From: CAIVAT01 sp964387205
Lineage (GTDB): Bacteria > Bacteroidota > Bacteroidia > Bacteroidales > FEN-979
NCBI GenBank assembly: GCA_964387205.1
Contig: CAYLVY010000005.1
Location: 1-64,000, forward strand
Length of the DNA stretch: 64,000 nucleotides
Direction of reading: 5' to 3'
This document shows, in pieces, positions 43,883-52,721 of the stretch (position 1 is its first letter; the number at the start of each line of letters is the position of its first letter). The notes under the pieces were generated by a model. That model saw nothing but the letters and a program-made list of their open reading frames with translations. It had not been told where the DNA came from and did no database searches. The translations under genes were made by a program, and so were the position numbers.

Positions 43883-43893
43883 CACAACACGTC

Positions 43894-44658
43894 ATGACAA
43901 GGCGTCAATATACGGAGCTGATCAGTCATCCATCGGATTTCAATGAGCAGGCCATTGCCATGCTTGACGAGGTAGTGACGCGGTTTCCATTTTGCCAGGG
44001 CGCACAGATACTGTTGGCATGTCATCTTCATTTTTCCGACGACATTCGCTACAATCAACAACTCAGGAAAAGTGCGGCCTATGCCGGAAACCGCCGGGTG
44101 CTGAAAATGCTGCTCGATAGAGAGATGGCCATTGGTGATAAACCGGCGCCTCTTTCCCCGACTCAGGAAGAGCCCCCTGTCAGGGAAATAACCTGGGAAT
44201 TGGGAAGCCCGCACGTGGAGGAACACCCTCAACCCATGGTCAGCGCCGATACCCACATCAGGCTGACCCATGAAGAGTTGCTGGTTATAGTCAAACAAAG
44301 GCTTGCAGAATTAGGTGCCGGCCACCATGCGGAGATAGTCAGAGGGGATACGACCCTTTCGGTACAGGCAGGTGAGACGGCCACCGGAGTTGAAAATTTG
44401 TCCAGGGATGAAATCATCGACCGGTTCATTCGTACCGAACCGTCCATCAGCCGGCCCAGGGCAACTTTTTTTAACCCCTCCGACAGCGCTTCTCAAAGCA
44501 ATTCAGATGATGAAGAGATTGTCAGCGAAACACTGGCGCAGCTTTATGCCGAGCAGGGAAACCCTCAGAAAGCCATTCATATTTATGAAAAATTATCTTT
44601 GTTAAATAGGGAAAAAAGTCGTTACTTTGCAGCCCAAATTGAAAAACTGAAATCCTAA
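43894..44658 (+). CDS. Conserved hypothetical protein with C-terminal TPR-like repeat
   Basis: Function unknown. It has 254 residues, no signal peptide and no membrane helix, so it is probably cytoplasmic. The N-terminal third is helical (a CQGAQILLACHLHFSDDIRY segment resembling a degenerate TPR), a low-complexity charged middle follows, and the end has one clear TPR-like unit (ETLAQLYAEQGNPQKAIHIY, then EKL). It lies between lptE (11 nt) and secG (16 nt), a neighbourhood common in Bacteroidota, so a role near envelope biogenesis is possible but unproven. Confidence 0.75.
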   Translation: MTRRQYTELISHPSDFNEQAIAMLDEVVTRFPFCQGAQILLACHLHFSDDIRYNQQLRKSAAYAGNRRVLKMLLDREMAIGDKPAPLSPTQEEPPVREITWELGSPHVEEHPQPMVSADTHIRLTHEELLVIVKQRLAELGAGHHAEIVRGDTTLSVQAGETATGVENLSRDEIIDRFIRTEPSISRPRATFFNPSDSASQSNSDDEEIVSETLAQLYAEQGNPQKAIHIYEKLSLLNREKSRYFAAQIEKLKS

Positions 44659-44674
44659 AACCAATTTACTTATC

Positions 44675-45007
44675 ATGGGCCTTTATATTTTCATCTCTGT
44701 GCTGATCCTCATCGTTTGTGTGTTGATGATCCTTGTTGTGCTGGTTCAGAATTCGAAGGGTGGCGGCCTGGCCTCCAATTTTGCCTCCTCCAATCAGTTT
44801 ATGGGCGTGAGGAAAACAGCCGATTTCCTTGAAAAAGCCACCTGGACGCTTGCCGTCAGCCTGCTCGTACTGAGCCTCTTTTCCATTTTTGTCATTCCGA
44901 AGTACGAAAGCGGGACCAACAAAGCCCAGAGCGAAATCCAGAAACAGATTGATGAGAGCAAAGCCGCGCCCATCAGCGATTTTCAGGCTCCTCCAAAGCA
45001 GAACTAG
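44675..45007 (+). CDS. secG: Preprotein translocase subunit SecG
   Basis: Small subunit of the SecYEG channel. It has 110 residues and two membrane helices (about 3-24 and 52-73), with the conserved loop GGGLASNFASSNQFMGVRKT between them and a Lys/Glu-rich cytoplasmic tail. It ends the activator-lptE-TPR-secG group; an intrinsic terminator follows at 45034-45069. Confidence 0.93.
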   Translation: MGLYIFISVLILIVCVLMILVVLVQNSKGGGLASNFASSNQFMGVRKTADFLEKATWTLAVSLLVLSLFSIFVIPKYESGTNKAQSEIQKQIDESKAAPISDFQAPPKQN

Positions 45008-45033
45008 GAGCAAATTCTGTTGATCATTCAGGG

Positions 45034-45069
45034 TGTCAGATTGTCAGTGCAATCTGACATTTTTATTTT
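45034..45069 (+). terminator. Intrinsic terminator after secG
   Basis: TGTCAGATTG (45034-45043), loop of 6 nt, CAATCTGACA (45050-45059): a perfect 10-bp stem followed by T-rich sequence (TTTTTATTTT). It lies 27 nt after the secG stop and separates it from groES. Confidence 0.85.
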
Positions 45070-45198
45070 CGGGCAGACGATAACTGAAAAAATGTCCAAC
45101 CCCGGATACTCCTGCCCGGTTTGGCACACTTTATGATAATATGCCTCCGACCTGCTTCAGGGTTACTTTGAAATGTTTAACTAAAATTATAAAGAAAA

Positions 45199-45477
45199 AT
45201 GGCAAAAGTGAGCATTAAACCGTTGGCCGACCGTGTATTGGTTGAACCAGCCGCGGCTGAAGAAAAAACATCCGGTGGGATCATTATCCCCGATACCGCA
45301 AAGGAAAAACCACAAAAAGGAACTGTCGTGGCTGTTGGCCCCGGTAAAAAAGAGGAGCCCATGACAGTTTCAGTTGGCGATACCGTGCTTTACGGGAAGT
45401 ATGCCGGTACCGAGATCACTATCGACGGTAATAATTACCTGATCATGCGCGAATCAGATATCGTCGCCATTATCTGA
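45199..45477 (+). CDS. groES: Co-chaperonin GroES
   Basis: Heptameric lid of the GroEL chaperonin. It has 92 residues; ISIKPLADRVLVEP-type start (VSIKPLADRVLVEPAAAEEK), mobile loop with TSGGIIIPDTAKEKPQ, and end MRESDIVAII are standard. The leader (45070-45198) has a near-consensus box (TTACTTTG, 45163-45170) 28 nt before the ATG. No CIRCE element is visible. groEL follows after 50 nt. Confidence 0.96.
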   Translation: MAKVSIKPLADRVLVEPAAAEEKTSGGIIIPDTAKEKPQKGTVVAVGPGKKEEPMTVSVGDTVLYGKYAGTEITIDGNNYLIMRESDIVAII

Positions 45478-45527
45478 CCCCTGTAACCTTTTAGAGATAT
45501 TCAAAAAATTAAAAAACACCACATAAA

Positions 45528-47165
45528 ATGGCAAAAGATATAATTTTCAGTATCAAAGCGAGAGAAGCTTTGAAAAAAGGCGTGGATGAACTTTCCAACG
45601 CTGTAAAAGTGACACTCGGTCCCAAAGGACGCAATGTGATCATCGATAAATCATACGGTGCACCGGTCGTCACCAAGGATGGTGTGACCGTGGCCAAGGA
45701 AATCGAACTGAAGGATGGTGTGGAGAATATGGGCGCTCAGATGGTAAAAGAGGTCGCCTCCAAGACCTCTGATCTGGCAGGCGACGGCACTACCACCGCC
45801 ACCGTCCTGGCACAGTCGATCTTCACCACCGGCCTGAAAAACGTGACCGCCGGGGCCAACCCCATGGACCTGAAGCGCGGCATCGATAAAGCAGTGGCCG
45901 AAGTGATCAAATCACTGAAAGAACAAACCCGCCAGGTAGGCGACAGCATGGATAAGATCGAACAGGTCGCCTCCATCTCTGCCAATAACGACAGTTTTAT
46001 CGGAAAGATGATTGCCGAAGCAATGGGTAAGGTTAAGAAAGAGGGGGTAATTACCATCGAAGAGGCCAAAGGTATCGAAACCACTGTAAAAGTGGTGGAA
46101 GGAATGCAGTTTGACCGTGGTTACATCAGCCCTTATTTTGTGACCGATACGGATAAAATGGAGGCCGTTTACGATAATCCTTACATTCTTATTTATGAGA
46201 AAAAAGTCAGCGTGATGAAGGACCTCCTCCCGGTACTCGAAAAGGTGGTTCAGACCGGACGTCCCCTGATCATCATCAGCGAGGATGTGGAAGGCGAAGC
46301 CCTGGCTACCCTTGTGGTCAATAAAATACGCGGCACGCTGAAAGTTGCGGCTGTAAAAGCTCCCGGATTCGGTGACCGGCGGAAAGAGATGCTCGAGGAT
46401 ATTGCCATTTTGACCGGCGGAACCGTTATCAGCGAAGAAAAAGGCTTCAAACTCGAAGATGCTACCCTGCAATATCTCGGCCAGGCTGAAAAAGTGACCA
46501 TCGATAAGGAAAATACTACCATTATCAACGGAACCGGCAAGAAAGAGGATATCAAGGGAAGAATCAACCAGATCAAGGCCCAGATCGAAAAAACAACCTC
46601 TGACTATGACCGCGAGAAACTCCAGGAGCGCCTGGCAAAACTCGCCGGCGGTGTTGCCGTGATCTACGTCGGTGCTGCCTCTGAAGTGGAGATGAAAGAA
46701 AAGAAAGACCGCTTTGATGATGCACTGCATGCCACCCGCGCTGCCATTGAAGAAGGTATCATCCCTGGCGGTGGTGTCGCTTACCTGCGTGCGCAGAAAG
46801 TGATCGAAAACCTGAAAGGTGACAATGAGGATGAAACAACCGGAATCGCCATCGTAAGGCGCGCCCTGGAAGAGCCTCTCCGCCAGATCGTGGAAAATGC
46901 CGGACTGGAAGGTTCAGTCGTCATCCAGAAAGTGAAAGAAGGCGAAGGTGATTTTGGATTCAACGCCAGAACCGAGGTCTATGAAAATCTCTATCAGGCC
47001 GGTGTGATCGATCCCACCAAGGTGGCACGCGTTGCCCTTGAAAACGCATCTTCCATCGCCAGTATGCTGCTGACTACCGAATGTGTCCTGGTAACCCATA
47101 AGGAAGAAAAACCTGCAATGCCCCCAATGAACCCGGGAATGGGCGGAATGGGTGACATGTACTAA
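45528..47165 (+). CDS. groL: Chaperonin GroEL
   Basis: ATP-driven tetradecameric folding chamber. It has 545 residues. ATP-site segments LGPKGRNVIIDKSYGAPVVT and GDGTTTATVLAQSI, the hydrophobic apical domain (YISPYFVTDTDKMEAVYDNP), and the C-terminal GGM-rich tail (MGGMGDMY) are all standard. It is in one operon with groES, and a terminator follows at 47187-47222. Confidence 0.97.
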   Translation: MAKDIIFSIKAREALKKGVDELSNAVKVTLGPKGRNVIIDKSYGAPVVTKDGVTVAKEIELKDGVENMGAQMVKEVASKTSDLAGDGTTTATVLAQSIFTTGLKNVTAGANPMDLKRGIDKAVAEVIKSLKEQTRQVGDSMDKIEQVASISANNDSFIGKMIAEAMGKVKKEGVITIEEAKGIETTVKVVEGMQFDRGYISPYFVTDTDKMEAVYDNPYILIYEKKVSVMKDLLPVLEKVVQTGRPLIIISEDVEGEALATLVVNKIRGTLKVAAVKAPGFGDRRKEMLEDIAILTGGTVISEEKGFKLEDATLQYLGQAEKVTIDKENTTIINGTGKKEDIKGRINQIKAQIEKTTSDYDREKLQERLAKLAGGVAVIYVGAASEVEMKEKKDRFDDALHATRAAIEEGIIPGGGVAYLRAQKVIENLKGDNEDETTGIAIVRRALEEPLRQIVENAGLEGSVVIQKVKEGEGDFGFNARTEVYENLYQAGVIDPTKVARVALENASSIASMLLTTECVLVTHKEEKPAMPPMNPGMGGMGDMY

Positions 47166-47186
47166 ACAACACTGCCATACGTTTAT

Positions 47187-47222
47187 AAGGAGGGTGACTG
47201 ATACCAGTCATCCTCTTTTTTT
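47187..47222 (+). terminator. Intrinsic terminator after groEL
   Basis: GAGGGTGACTG (47190-47200), ATAC loop, CAGTCATCCTC (47205-47215): an 11-bp stem with one G-T pair, extended by A-T pairs and followed by a run of Ts (47216-47222). Confidence 0.85.
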
Positions 47223-47257
47223 GTAATTTTGCCTTACTGTCATAAAAAAACCATTTG

Positions 47258-47815
47258 ATGAAAACTGCAATATCCCTCCTGTTTGTATATGTCCTGCTTA
47301 GCTTTCCGTTTGTCCGGGTTTTTGCACAACAAGATCAGGCTCCTGAAATGCCCGTTAACCCTGATAACAGGAAGATTACTTACCGGCAGGTAGTGGAGGA
47401 GCCGGGTACCCCTGAATATCTGTATGATAAAGCAATAGGTTGGTTTCGTTATTATTATACTAATCCAAATAGTGTTTACAGGGTTCAGGACCGGGTAAAC
47501 GGAAAAATTGAAGGCTATGGAAGGATGAGACTCTATACCCGGGATAGCCGCGATAATCAGCTCAATGACGCCGGCATCATTATCTACAGGATACTGGTTG
47601 AACTTAAGGAGAACCGATTCAGGTACACGATCACCGATTTCAATCTTAAAACCTTATCGGAGTACCCGATAGAAAAATGGATGAACAAGACCGATGCCGG
47701 CTATTCCCCTGTATGGGATTCCTATCTCTATCAGGTGGATACCGTTATGCAGCGGTTGGTTTCAACCATGAAAGAAAAGATGAAACCGGTGGTAATCAAG
47801 AAAGATGAATGGTAG
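47258..47815 (+). CDS. DUF4468 domain-containing exported protein
   Basis: Function unknown. It has 185 residues. A signal peptide ends at RVFAQQ (about residue 24). The rest fits the DUF4468 domain with a TBP-like fold, common in Bacteroidota: ITYRQVVEEPGTPEYLYDKA, then IGWF, GKIEGYGRMRLYT, and the ending strand ENRFRYTITDFNL. The first codon of the open frame is a TTG immediately before the ATG at 47258, which I take as the start. The rlmN gene starts inside its last codons. Confidence 0.75.
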   Translation: MKTAISLLFVYVLLSFPFVRVFAQQDQAPEMPVNPDNRKITYRQVVEEPGTPEYLYDKAIGWFRYYYTNPNSVYRVQDRVNGKIEGYGRMRLYTRDSRDNQLNDAGIIIYRILVELKENRFRYTITDFNLKTLSEYPIEKWMNKTDAGYSPVWDSYLYQVDTVMQRLVSTMKEKMKPVVIKKDEW

Positions 47816-48860
47816 TCCCATGCCTGACCTCCGGGAACTGACCCGCGACGAAATTTCCGGCATGCTGCATGAGCTGGGGGAGCCCTCATTCCGTGCACGC
47901 CAGGTATATGAATGGCTTTGGAAGCACCATGCCATCAGTATCACGGCGATGACCTCCCTGCCGGAGTCTCTCCGGAAAAAACTGTCTGAAAGGTTTACCC
48001 TGAACAGGGCCATTGAGGCCCGGCGTCAGATCAGCAGCGACGGGACACACAAAGTGCTCTTCCGTTTACACGACCAACTCTTTGCCGAAGCAGTAAAAAT
48101 ACCGGCGGGAGAGCGAAATACCGCTTGTGTTTCATCTCAGGTCGGTTGTGCCCTTGGCTGCAGGTTCTGTGCCACAGGCCGTATGGGTTTCACCCGAAAC
48201 CTTTCGGCAGGAGAGATGGTCGATCAGGTTACGGGAGTAATCTCCTCCACCGGTGCCACCTTAGAGTTGCCATCCAATATTGTTTTTATGGGGATGGGGG
48301 AGCCATTTCTTAATTACAAGGCTCTGACACGGGCCATTGAAAGGATCACGGCTCCCGATGGCCTTGGTATGTCGCCGCAGCGGATCACCGTATCGAGTAT
48401 CGGGATCCCGAAAATGATCAGGCAGATGGCCGATGATCAGGCCCGTTACCATTTTGCCCTCTCCCTTCATGCAGCCAGCGATGGTAAACGCAACCAGATC
48501 ATGCCTTTTAACCTCTCACACCCGCTGGCAGAGGTTTCGGAAGCCCTTCACTATTATCACGGGAAGACGGGTCAACGTATTACCATGGAATACGTGCTTC
48601 TGGGCGGGTTCAATGATACCCGGGGCGATGTTGCAGCCCTTGCAGCTTTCTGCCGAAGGTTCCCTGTCAAGATCAACCTGATAGAGTATAACCCCGTTCC
48701 GGAAACCGGATTCAGGAAATCAACCCCGGACCATACCCAACAATTTATTCGCTACCTGGAATCCAGGAACCTTATTGTCAACATGCGTTCGAGCAAAGGG
48801 GCCGATATTGATGCAGCCTGCGGACAACTGGCAGCCAAAGCCCTCCCGGGGATCCATTAA
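47805..48860 (+). CDS. rlmN: 23S rRNA (adenine-2503-C2)-methyltransferase RlmN
   Basis: Radical SAM methylase of 23S rRNA A2503 (and some tRNAs). It has 351 residues. The iron-sulfur cluster motif CALGCRFCATG (CxxxCxxC), the SAM segment GMGEPFLNY, and the two methyl-transfer cysteines (one in the C-terminal AACGQLA, one in the SSQVGCALGC region) are visible. The ATG at 47805 overlaps the previous stop; a second ATG at 47820 is also possible. Confidence 0.94.
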   Translation: MNGSPMPDLRELTRDEISGMLHELGEPSFRARQVYEWLWKHHAISITAMTSLPESLRKKLSERFTLNRAIEARRQISSDGTHKVLFRLHDQLFAEAVKIPAGERNTACVSSQVGCALGCRFCATGRMGFTRNLSAGEMVDQVTGVISSTGATLELPSNIVFMGMGEPFLNYKALTRAIERITAPDGLGMSPQRITVSSIGIPKMIRQMADDQARYHFALSLHAASDGKRNQIMPFNLSHPLAEVSEALHYYHGKTGQRITMEYVLLGGFNDTRGDVAALAAFCRRFPVKINLIEYNPVPETGFRKSTPDHTQQFIRYLESRNLIVNMRSSKGADIDAACGQLAAKALPGIH

Positions 48861-48876
48861 CCTTAATCATAAGCTT

Positions 48877-50514
48877 ATGATGGAAGAACATTTTGAATTG
48901 AGCGGCAATATTGTAGATGTGGTGGCCGGAAGGATCTTTCCCGGAACAGTTATCGTGAAAAACGGTACCATCGCTGGAATCCGGGAAGAACCGGTCTCAT
49001 CAGGCGTCTTTATCCTGCCCGGGTTGATCGATGCCCATATTCATATCGAAAGCTCCATGCTGGTCCCTTCCGAGTTTGCGCGCCTTGCAGTGATCCATGG
49101 TACGGTGGCCACCGTCTCCGATCCGCACGAAATCGCCAATGTTCTCGGGATCCCGGGTGTGGAATACATGATCGAAAATGGAGCCAAAGTGCCATTCCGG
49201 TTCTACTTCGGGGCTCCTTCCTGCGTGCCTGCAACTCCTTTCGAAACGGCCGGCGCCGTGCTGGGGGTGGAAGAGGTGAAGATATTGCTCGAAAAACCCG
49301 AGATAAAATATTTATCGGAGATGATGAACTTTCCCGGGGTTCTTTTTGGCGACCCTGAGGTGATAGCGAAACTGGAACTTGCCAGGAAAGCAGGTAAACC
49401 GGTCGATGGACATGCGCCAGGGGTGACAGGCGCCGATGCCGAAAAGTATGTCGGGGCAGGAATTTCTACGGATCATGAATGCTTTACCATCGAGGAAGCC
49501 CGGGAAAAAATTGCCCTCGGTATGAAAATTCTGCTGCGGGAGGGTAGCGCGGCCAGGAACTTTGAAGCCCTTTGGCCACTGATCGATGAAGCTCCCGAAA
49601 TGGTAATGCTCTGTTCCGACGATAAGCATCCGAATGATCTGCTGGAGGGGCATATCAACACGGAAGTAAAGCGGGCACTCCATCTGGATCTCGACCCCAT
49701 GAATGTACTCCGGTGCTGTACCCTTAACCCCGTACGCCACTATGGCCTGGATTCGGGCTTGCTCCAAACCGGTGATTCCGCCGATTTTATTGTCGTAGGC
49801 GATCTGCGTTCCTTTCAGGTGCTGCAGACATTTGTCAAGGGCCAAAAGGTTGCTGAAAACGGGGTGAGCCTGATTTCATCCGTGGTGGTCCCGGAAGTGA
49901 ACCTTTTCAATGCCGGAAGGATACTCCCCGAAGACCTTCAGGTCCCTGCTCACGAGGGAGACCTCAGGGTCATTGAAGCTTTCGACGGCCAGCTTATCAC
50001 CGCGGAAAGAGTGGTGAAACCAAAGATCAGGGATGGATTTGTGGTTGCCGACCCTGAGCAGAATGTGATCAAACTGGTCGTAATGAACCGGTATCAGCCG
50101 GTACCACCTGCCATTGGTTTTATTTTCAATACAGGTATGCAGAGAGGGGCAATTGCCTCCTGTGTGGCTCATGACAGCCACAATATCGTAGCCGCAGGCG
50201 TCGATGATGCATCTATTGCAGAAGCCATCAATCTGATTGTGGAGCATAAAGGAGGAATTTCCCTTGCAGACGGTGAGGTAAAAGAGATACTCCCACTGCC
50301 GGTTGCAGGTATCATGACTGGTGACGACGGTTTTGCAGTGGCCTCCCTATACGATAAAATGGATAAACTCGCCCGCCGGACCGGTATCAAACTGTCTGCA
50401 CCCTATATGACCCTCTCCTTTATGGCGTTGCTGGTGATTCCTGAACTGAAATTAAGTGATAAGGGACTGTTTGATGGGAAAAAGTTTACTTTTTCTTCAC
50501 TTTTCCGAAAATAA
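48877..50514 (+). CDS. ade: Adenine deaminase
   Basis: Amidohydrolase converting adenine to hypoxanthine in purine salvage. It has 545 residues from the ATG at 48877 (a second ATG directly follows). The metal site starts with GLIDAHIHIESSM, then SDPHEIANVLG; the HxG-type segment VDGHAPGVTGADAEKYVGAG and STDHECFTIEEA follow, with the Asp in CSDDKHPNDL. The length matches the Ade/AdeC branch rather than the shorter adenosine-deaminase-like one. It lies 16 nt after rlmN. Confidence 0.94.
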   Translation: MMEEHFELSGNIVDVVAGRIFPGTVIVKNGTIAGIREEPVSSGVFILPGLIDAHIHIESSMLVPSEFARLAVIHGTVATVSDPHEIANVLGIPGVEYMIENGAKVPFRFYFGAPSCVPATPFETAGAVLGVEEVKILLEKPEIKYLSEMMNFPGVLFGDPEVIAKLELARKAGKPVDGHAPGVTGADAEKYVGAGISTDHECFTIEEAREKIALGMKILLREGSAARNFEALWPLIDEAPEMVMLCSDDKHPNDLLEGHINTEVKRALHLDLDPMNVLRCCTLNPVRHYGLDSGLLQTGDSADFIVVGDLRSFQVLQTFVKGQKVAENGVSLISSVVVPEVNLFNAGRILPEDLQVPAHEGDLRVIEAFDGQLITAERVVKPKIRDGFVVADPEQNVIKLVVMNRYQPVPPAIGFIFNTGMQRGAIASCVAHDSHNIVAAGVDDASIAEAINLIVEHKGGISLADGEVKEILPLPVAGIMTGDDGFAVASLYDKMDKLARRTGIKLSAPYMTLSFMALLVIPELKLSDKGLFDGKKFTFSSLFRK

Positions 50515-50551
50515 AATCAGATATTTATATATATTGTTCGTATACATTTCA

Positions 50552-50559
50552 TATCTTTG
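50552..50559 (+). promoter_or_regulatory. -7 box of the ArsR-family gene
   Basis: TATCTTTG, a perfect TAnnTTTG box 24 nt before the ATG at 50584, with TTG at 50534-50536 upstream but only 15 nt away. Confidence 0.45.
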
Positions 50560-50583
50560 TTGGCTGAATATACTTAACCAATC

Positions 50584-50886
50584 ATGAAACGAAAAAGCCA
50601 ACTTGACCTGCAGAAACTGGAAATGGCTGCAAGCCGTCTCCGTGCGATGGCCCACCCAATGAGAATCGCCATCATCGAACTGCTCACCGATAATCAGCGG
50701 CTAACCGTAACGGAGATATATGAACATTTGGGAATCGAGCAGGCATCGGCTTCGCATCATCTCAATATTCTGAAAAACAAGGGATTGTTAGAGTCCAGGC
50801 GTGATGGTAAGATGATTCTTTATTCGCTTCGCACCCAAGCACTTACTAATGTAATCGATTGCATTAACCAGTGTGCGATGGGTTAA
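50584..50886 (+). CDS. ArsR-family winged-helix transcriptional regulator
   Basis: A small, 100-residue dimeric DNA-binding protein. The winged helix spans about 18-90 (RLRAMAHPMRIAIIELLTDN, then LTVTEIYEHLGIEQASASHH and LNILKNKGLLESRRDGKMIL). The usual metal-binding ELCVCDL helix of ArsR/SmtB is absent; the only Cys residues are near the C-terminus (DCINQCAMG). So it may sense something other than metal, or use the C-terminal Cys pair. Its stop overlaps that of the Ig-like lipoprotein gene (TTAA), convergently. Confidence 0.87.
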   Translation: MKRKSQLDLQKLEMAASRLRAMAHPMRIAIIELLTDNQRLTVTEIYEHLGIEQASASHHLNILKNKGLLESRRDGKMILYSLRTQALTNVIDCINQCAMG

Positions 50887-52622
50887 TCCCATTTCTCTTC
50901 CACATCCCAGTTTGCACGGATCTCAATGATACCGGGATAGTAAAGCACCTCTTCCGGCTGAAGGGAGAGGTAATAGTTGCCTGTGTCCCACCTGAAGTTC
51001 CGGTTCCGGTCCCTGATGGCCTTAATTTTATATTTTCCCGGTACAAGATATCGGAAGTGAAGTTCCCCGCCGGTGTTCAGAACCTGTTGCTCAAATAATT
51101 TGTCCTCCTGCTCGTTGAGCAGTTGTATCAGGTATTGTCCATCCCATTCCGGCAGGGCGGCTTTTAAAAGGAGGTTTCCAAAATCGCGCTCAGCGCGTGT
51201 CCTGAAAGAGAGGATCACCGAGTCCTTCTGGATACCCGTCAAACCGGTAAAAACAGAATCGGGGATGATCAGGGTATAGGAGCCATCCTCTTTCCAGGGA
51301 TGGCTGATATACATGGTGCGACGGATGGAATCGCGGTAGATGGCAGCGGCCGGCAGGGTGTCTTTCCCATCGGCGACCATGATGGCGGTAAGTTCGCCGT
51401 GCAGGATGGGGGATGACCAGGCCAGCATCAGGGTGTCACGAAATTGGTTCAGACTGAAGCCACCGGATGGTTTGATCAGTTTCAGATCATCGGTCTTTAC
51501 TTTTTCCTCTTTACGTCCTCTTTGTTCCGTGCGTTCCTGAGTCAGTTCCAATGTGTCGGCAGGCATATTTCTTGCCTGAATTTTTATCGTCAGAGAGTCG
51601 GTCTTCGTACCCGTAAGCCAGAGTGCAAGGGTGTCGGCTTTTGGGGAGTATTCGATCATGCTCCATCGGGAGAGGGAGTCGAAGTTCAATGGTGTGATTT
51701 TCAGATCTTCTACCGGCAAACGGAAGACAAGGTCAATTTTCCGGAAATGTTTATAGGCATACCGCAACAGACGCTGGACAGTATCGGGTTGTTCGAACAT
51801 ACGGAGGGTGTACCGTTGTTTATTCACCCGAATAGCGTTCAGGGTGTCATGGATCATGATCGTCGAATCCGTTCCGGGCAGTGAGTCTGAGGGTTTTGGG
51901 ACGGGGTGATATTCCGGGGTGACAAGGCTGTCGAGAAAGGCAATTTTTTCCGAAAACTGGTTGAAAATGAGATCGCTGTTCATGTCGGCCAGGGCAAAGA
52001 TCTTGAACGGCCCTGCCCCAAGGTTGCGAAGCGAAAATTTTCCTTTATCATCGGCACGGGTCAGATAATAGGGCGGGGTCCTGAGCGGGAGGGAATCAAC
52101 CGGCAAGGTATCCTGGGTGAGGGTATAGAGGCCGACAAAGACCTCTTTGACCGGTTGCAGGTTGTAGGCCGTGACCACTTCTCCTTCAAGGGAAAGGGAA
52201 TCGATGTAAGGTCCCGTCGAAAATACGTAAGAGAAACCTTTCAGTGTATTCCCCTCTGTCAGGTCGGTGATGGCATTCCCAAAATTGATGTTGTAGGTCG
52301 TGTTCTGGCGCAGGGTGTCATCCCATTCCAGGATCAACGATCTGCTTCTGAGCCTGGTTTCAGGGAGCCTTATCAGTGGAGGGGAAAAGAAAATTTCACC
52401 GGTAGGATTTTTAAGGCTGATGAATTCATTCAGGTCAATCCTGATGCTGTTTTCTTTGAAGTTGCGGGTAAAGGAGGGAGGTTCGCAGCTTAATACCATA
52501 GGCGGATTTTCGTCTTTGGGCCCGCCTGACGGGCTTACCGGGTTGGCGCACCTGATGATCGAAACCATAAGAACTGTCAGGAGCAGGAGGATGAAATACC
52601 GGGAGCGTGTGACCTGGGCCAA
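50883..52622 (-). CDS. Ig-like domain-containing lipoprotein of Bacteroidota
   Basis: Exported protein of unknown function, about 579 residues. After a hydrophobic signal (YFILLLLTVLMVSIIRC) comes CANPVSPSGGPKDENPPMVL, the start seen in a recurring Bacteroidota family; an Arg just before the Cys is odd for a lipobox. An SbsA-like Ig domain follows (about 30-125), then beta-rich repeats; the middle has a charged stretch (ERTEQRGRKEEKVKTDDLKL) and the C-terminus a transthyretin-like segment (YLVPGKYKIKAIRDRNRNFR). I chose the TTG at 52622 because a -7 box (52647-52654) lies upstream; the frame also opens at a TTG at 52673. Confidence 0.75.
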   Translation of the reverse strand: MAQVTRSRYFILLLLTVLMVSIIRCANPVSPSGGPKDENPPMVLSCEPPSFTRNFKENSIRIDLNEFISLKNPTGEIFFSPPLIRLPETRLRSRSLILEWDDTLRQNTTYNINFGNAITDLTEGNTLKGFSYVFSTGPYIDSLSLEGEVVTAYNLQPVKEVFVGLYTLTQDTLPVDSLPLRTPPYYLTRADDKGKFSLRNLGAGPFKIFALADMNSDLIFNQFSEKIAFLDSLVTPEYHPVPKPSDSLPGTDSTIMIHDTLNAIRVNKQRYTLRMFEQPDTVQRLLRYAYKHFRKIDLVFRLPVEDLKITPLNFDSLSRWSMIEYSPKADTLALWLTGTKTDSLTIKIQARNMPADTLELTQERTEQRGRKEEKVKTDDLKLIKPSGGFSLNQFRDTLMLAWSSPILHGELTAIMVADGKDTLPAAAIYRDSIRRTMYISHPWKEDGSYTLIIPDSVFTGLTGIQKDSVILSFRTRAERDFGNLLLKAALPEWDGQYLIQLLNEQEDKLFEQQVLNTGGELHFRYLVPGKYKIKAIRDRNRNFRWDTGNYYLSLQPEEVLYYPGIIEIRANWDVEEKWD

Positions 52623-52646
52623 GGTTTTTTTGTAAGTTTGCGGGCT

Positions 52647-52654
52647 CAAAATTA
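52647..52654 (-). promoter_or_regulatory. -7 box of the Ig-like lipoprotein gene
   Basis: On the minus strand the bases read TAATTTTG, a TAnnTTTG match 24 nt before the TTG at 52622. It lies inside the longer frame, so the upstream start at 52673 is unlikely if the box is used. Confidence 0.4.
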
Positions 52655-52721
52655 CCACTCGTTTCGATAGCAAAAAAAAAAATTCATACTTTTACATTAT
52701 TAATCACAGAACTGAAGCAAT

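Noticed and set aside
45121..45136. Sigma-54-like -24 element (TTGGCAC) upstream of groES, tempting because a sigma-54 activator is nearby.
   Set aside because: The -12 GC is missing at the required spacing; only half of the site is present.
45912..46730. A 272-codon minus-strand frame opposite groEL.
   Set aside because: Antisense shadow of a highly conserved chaperonin gene.
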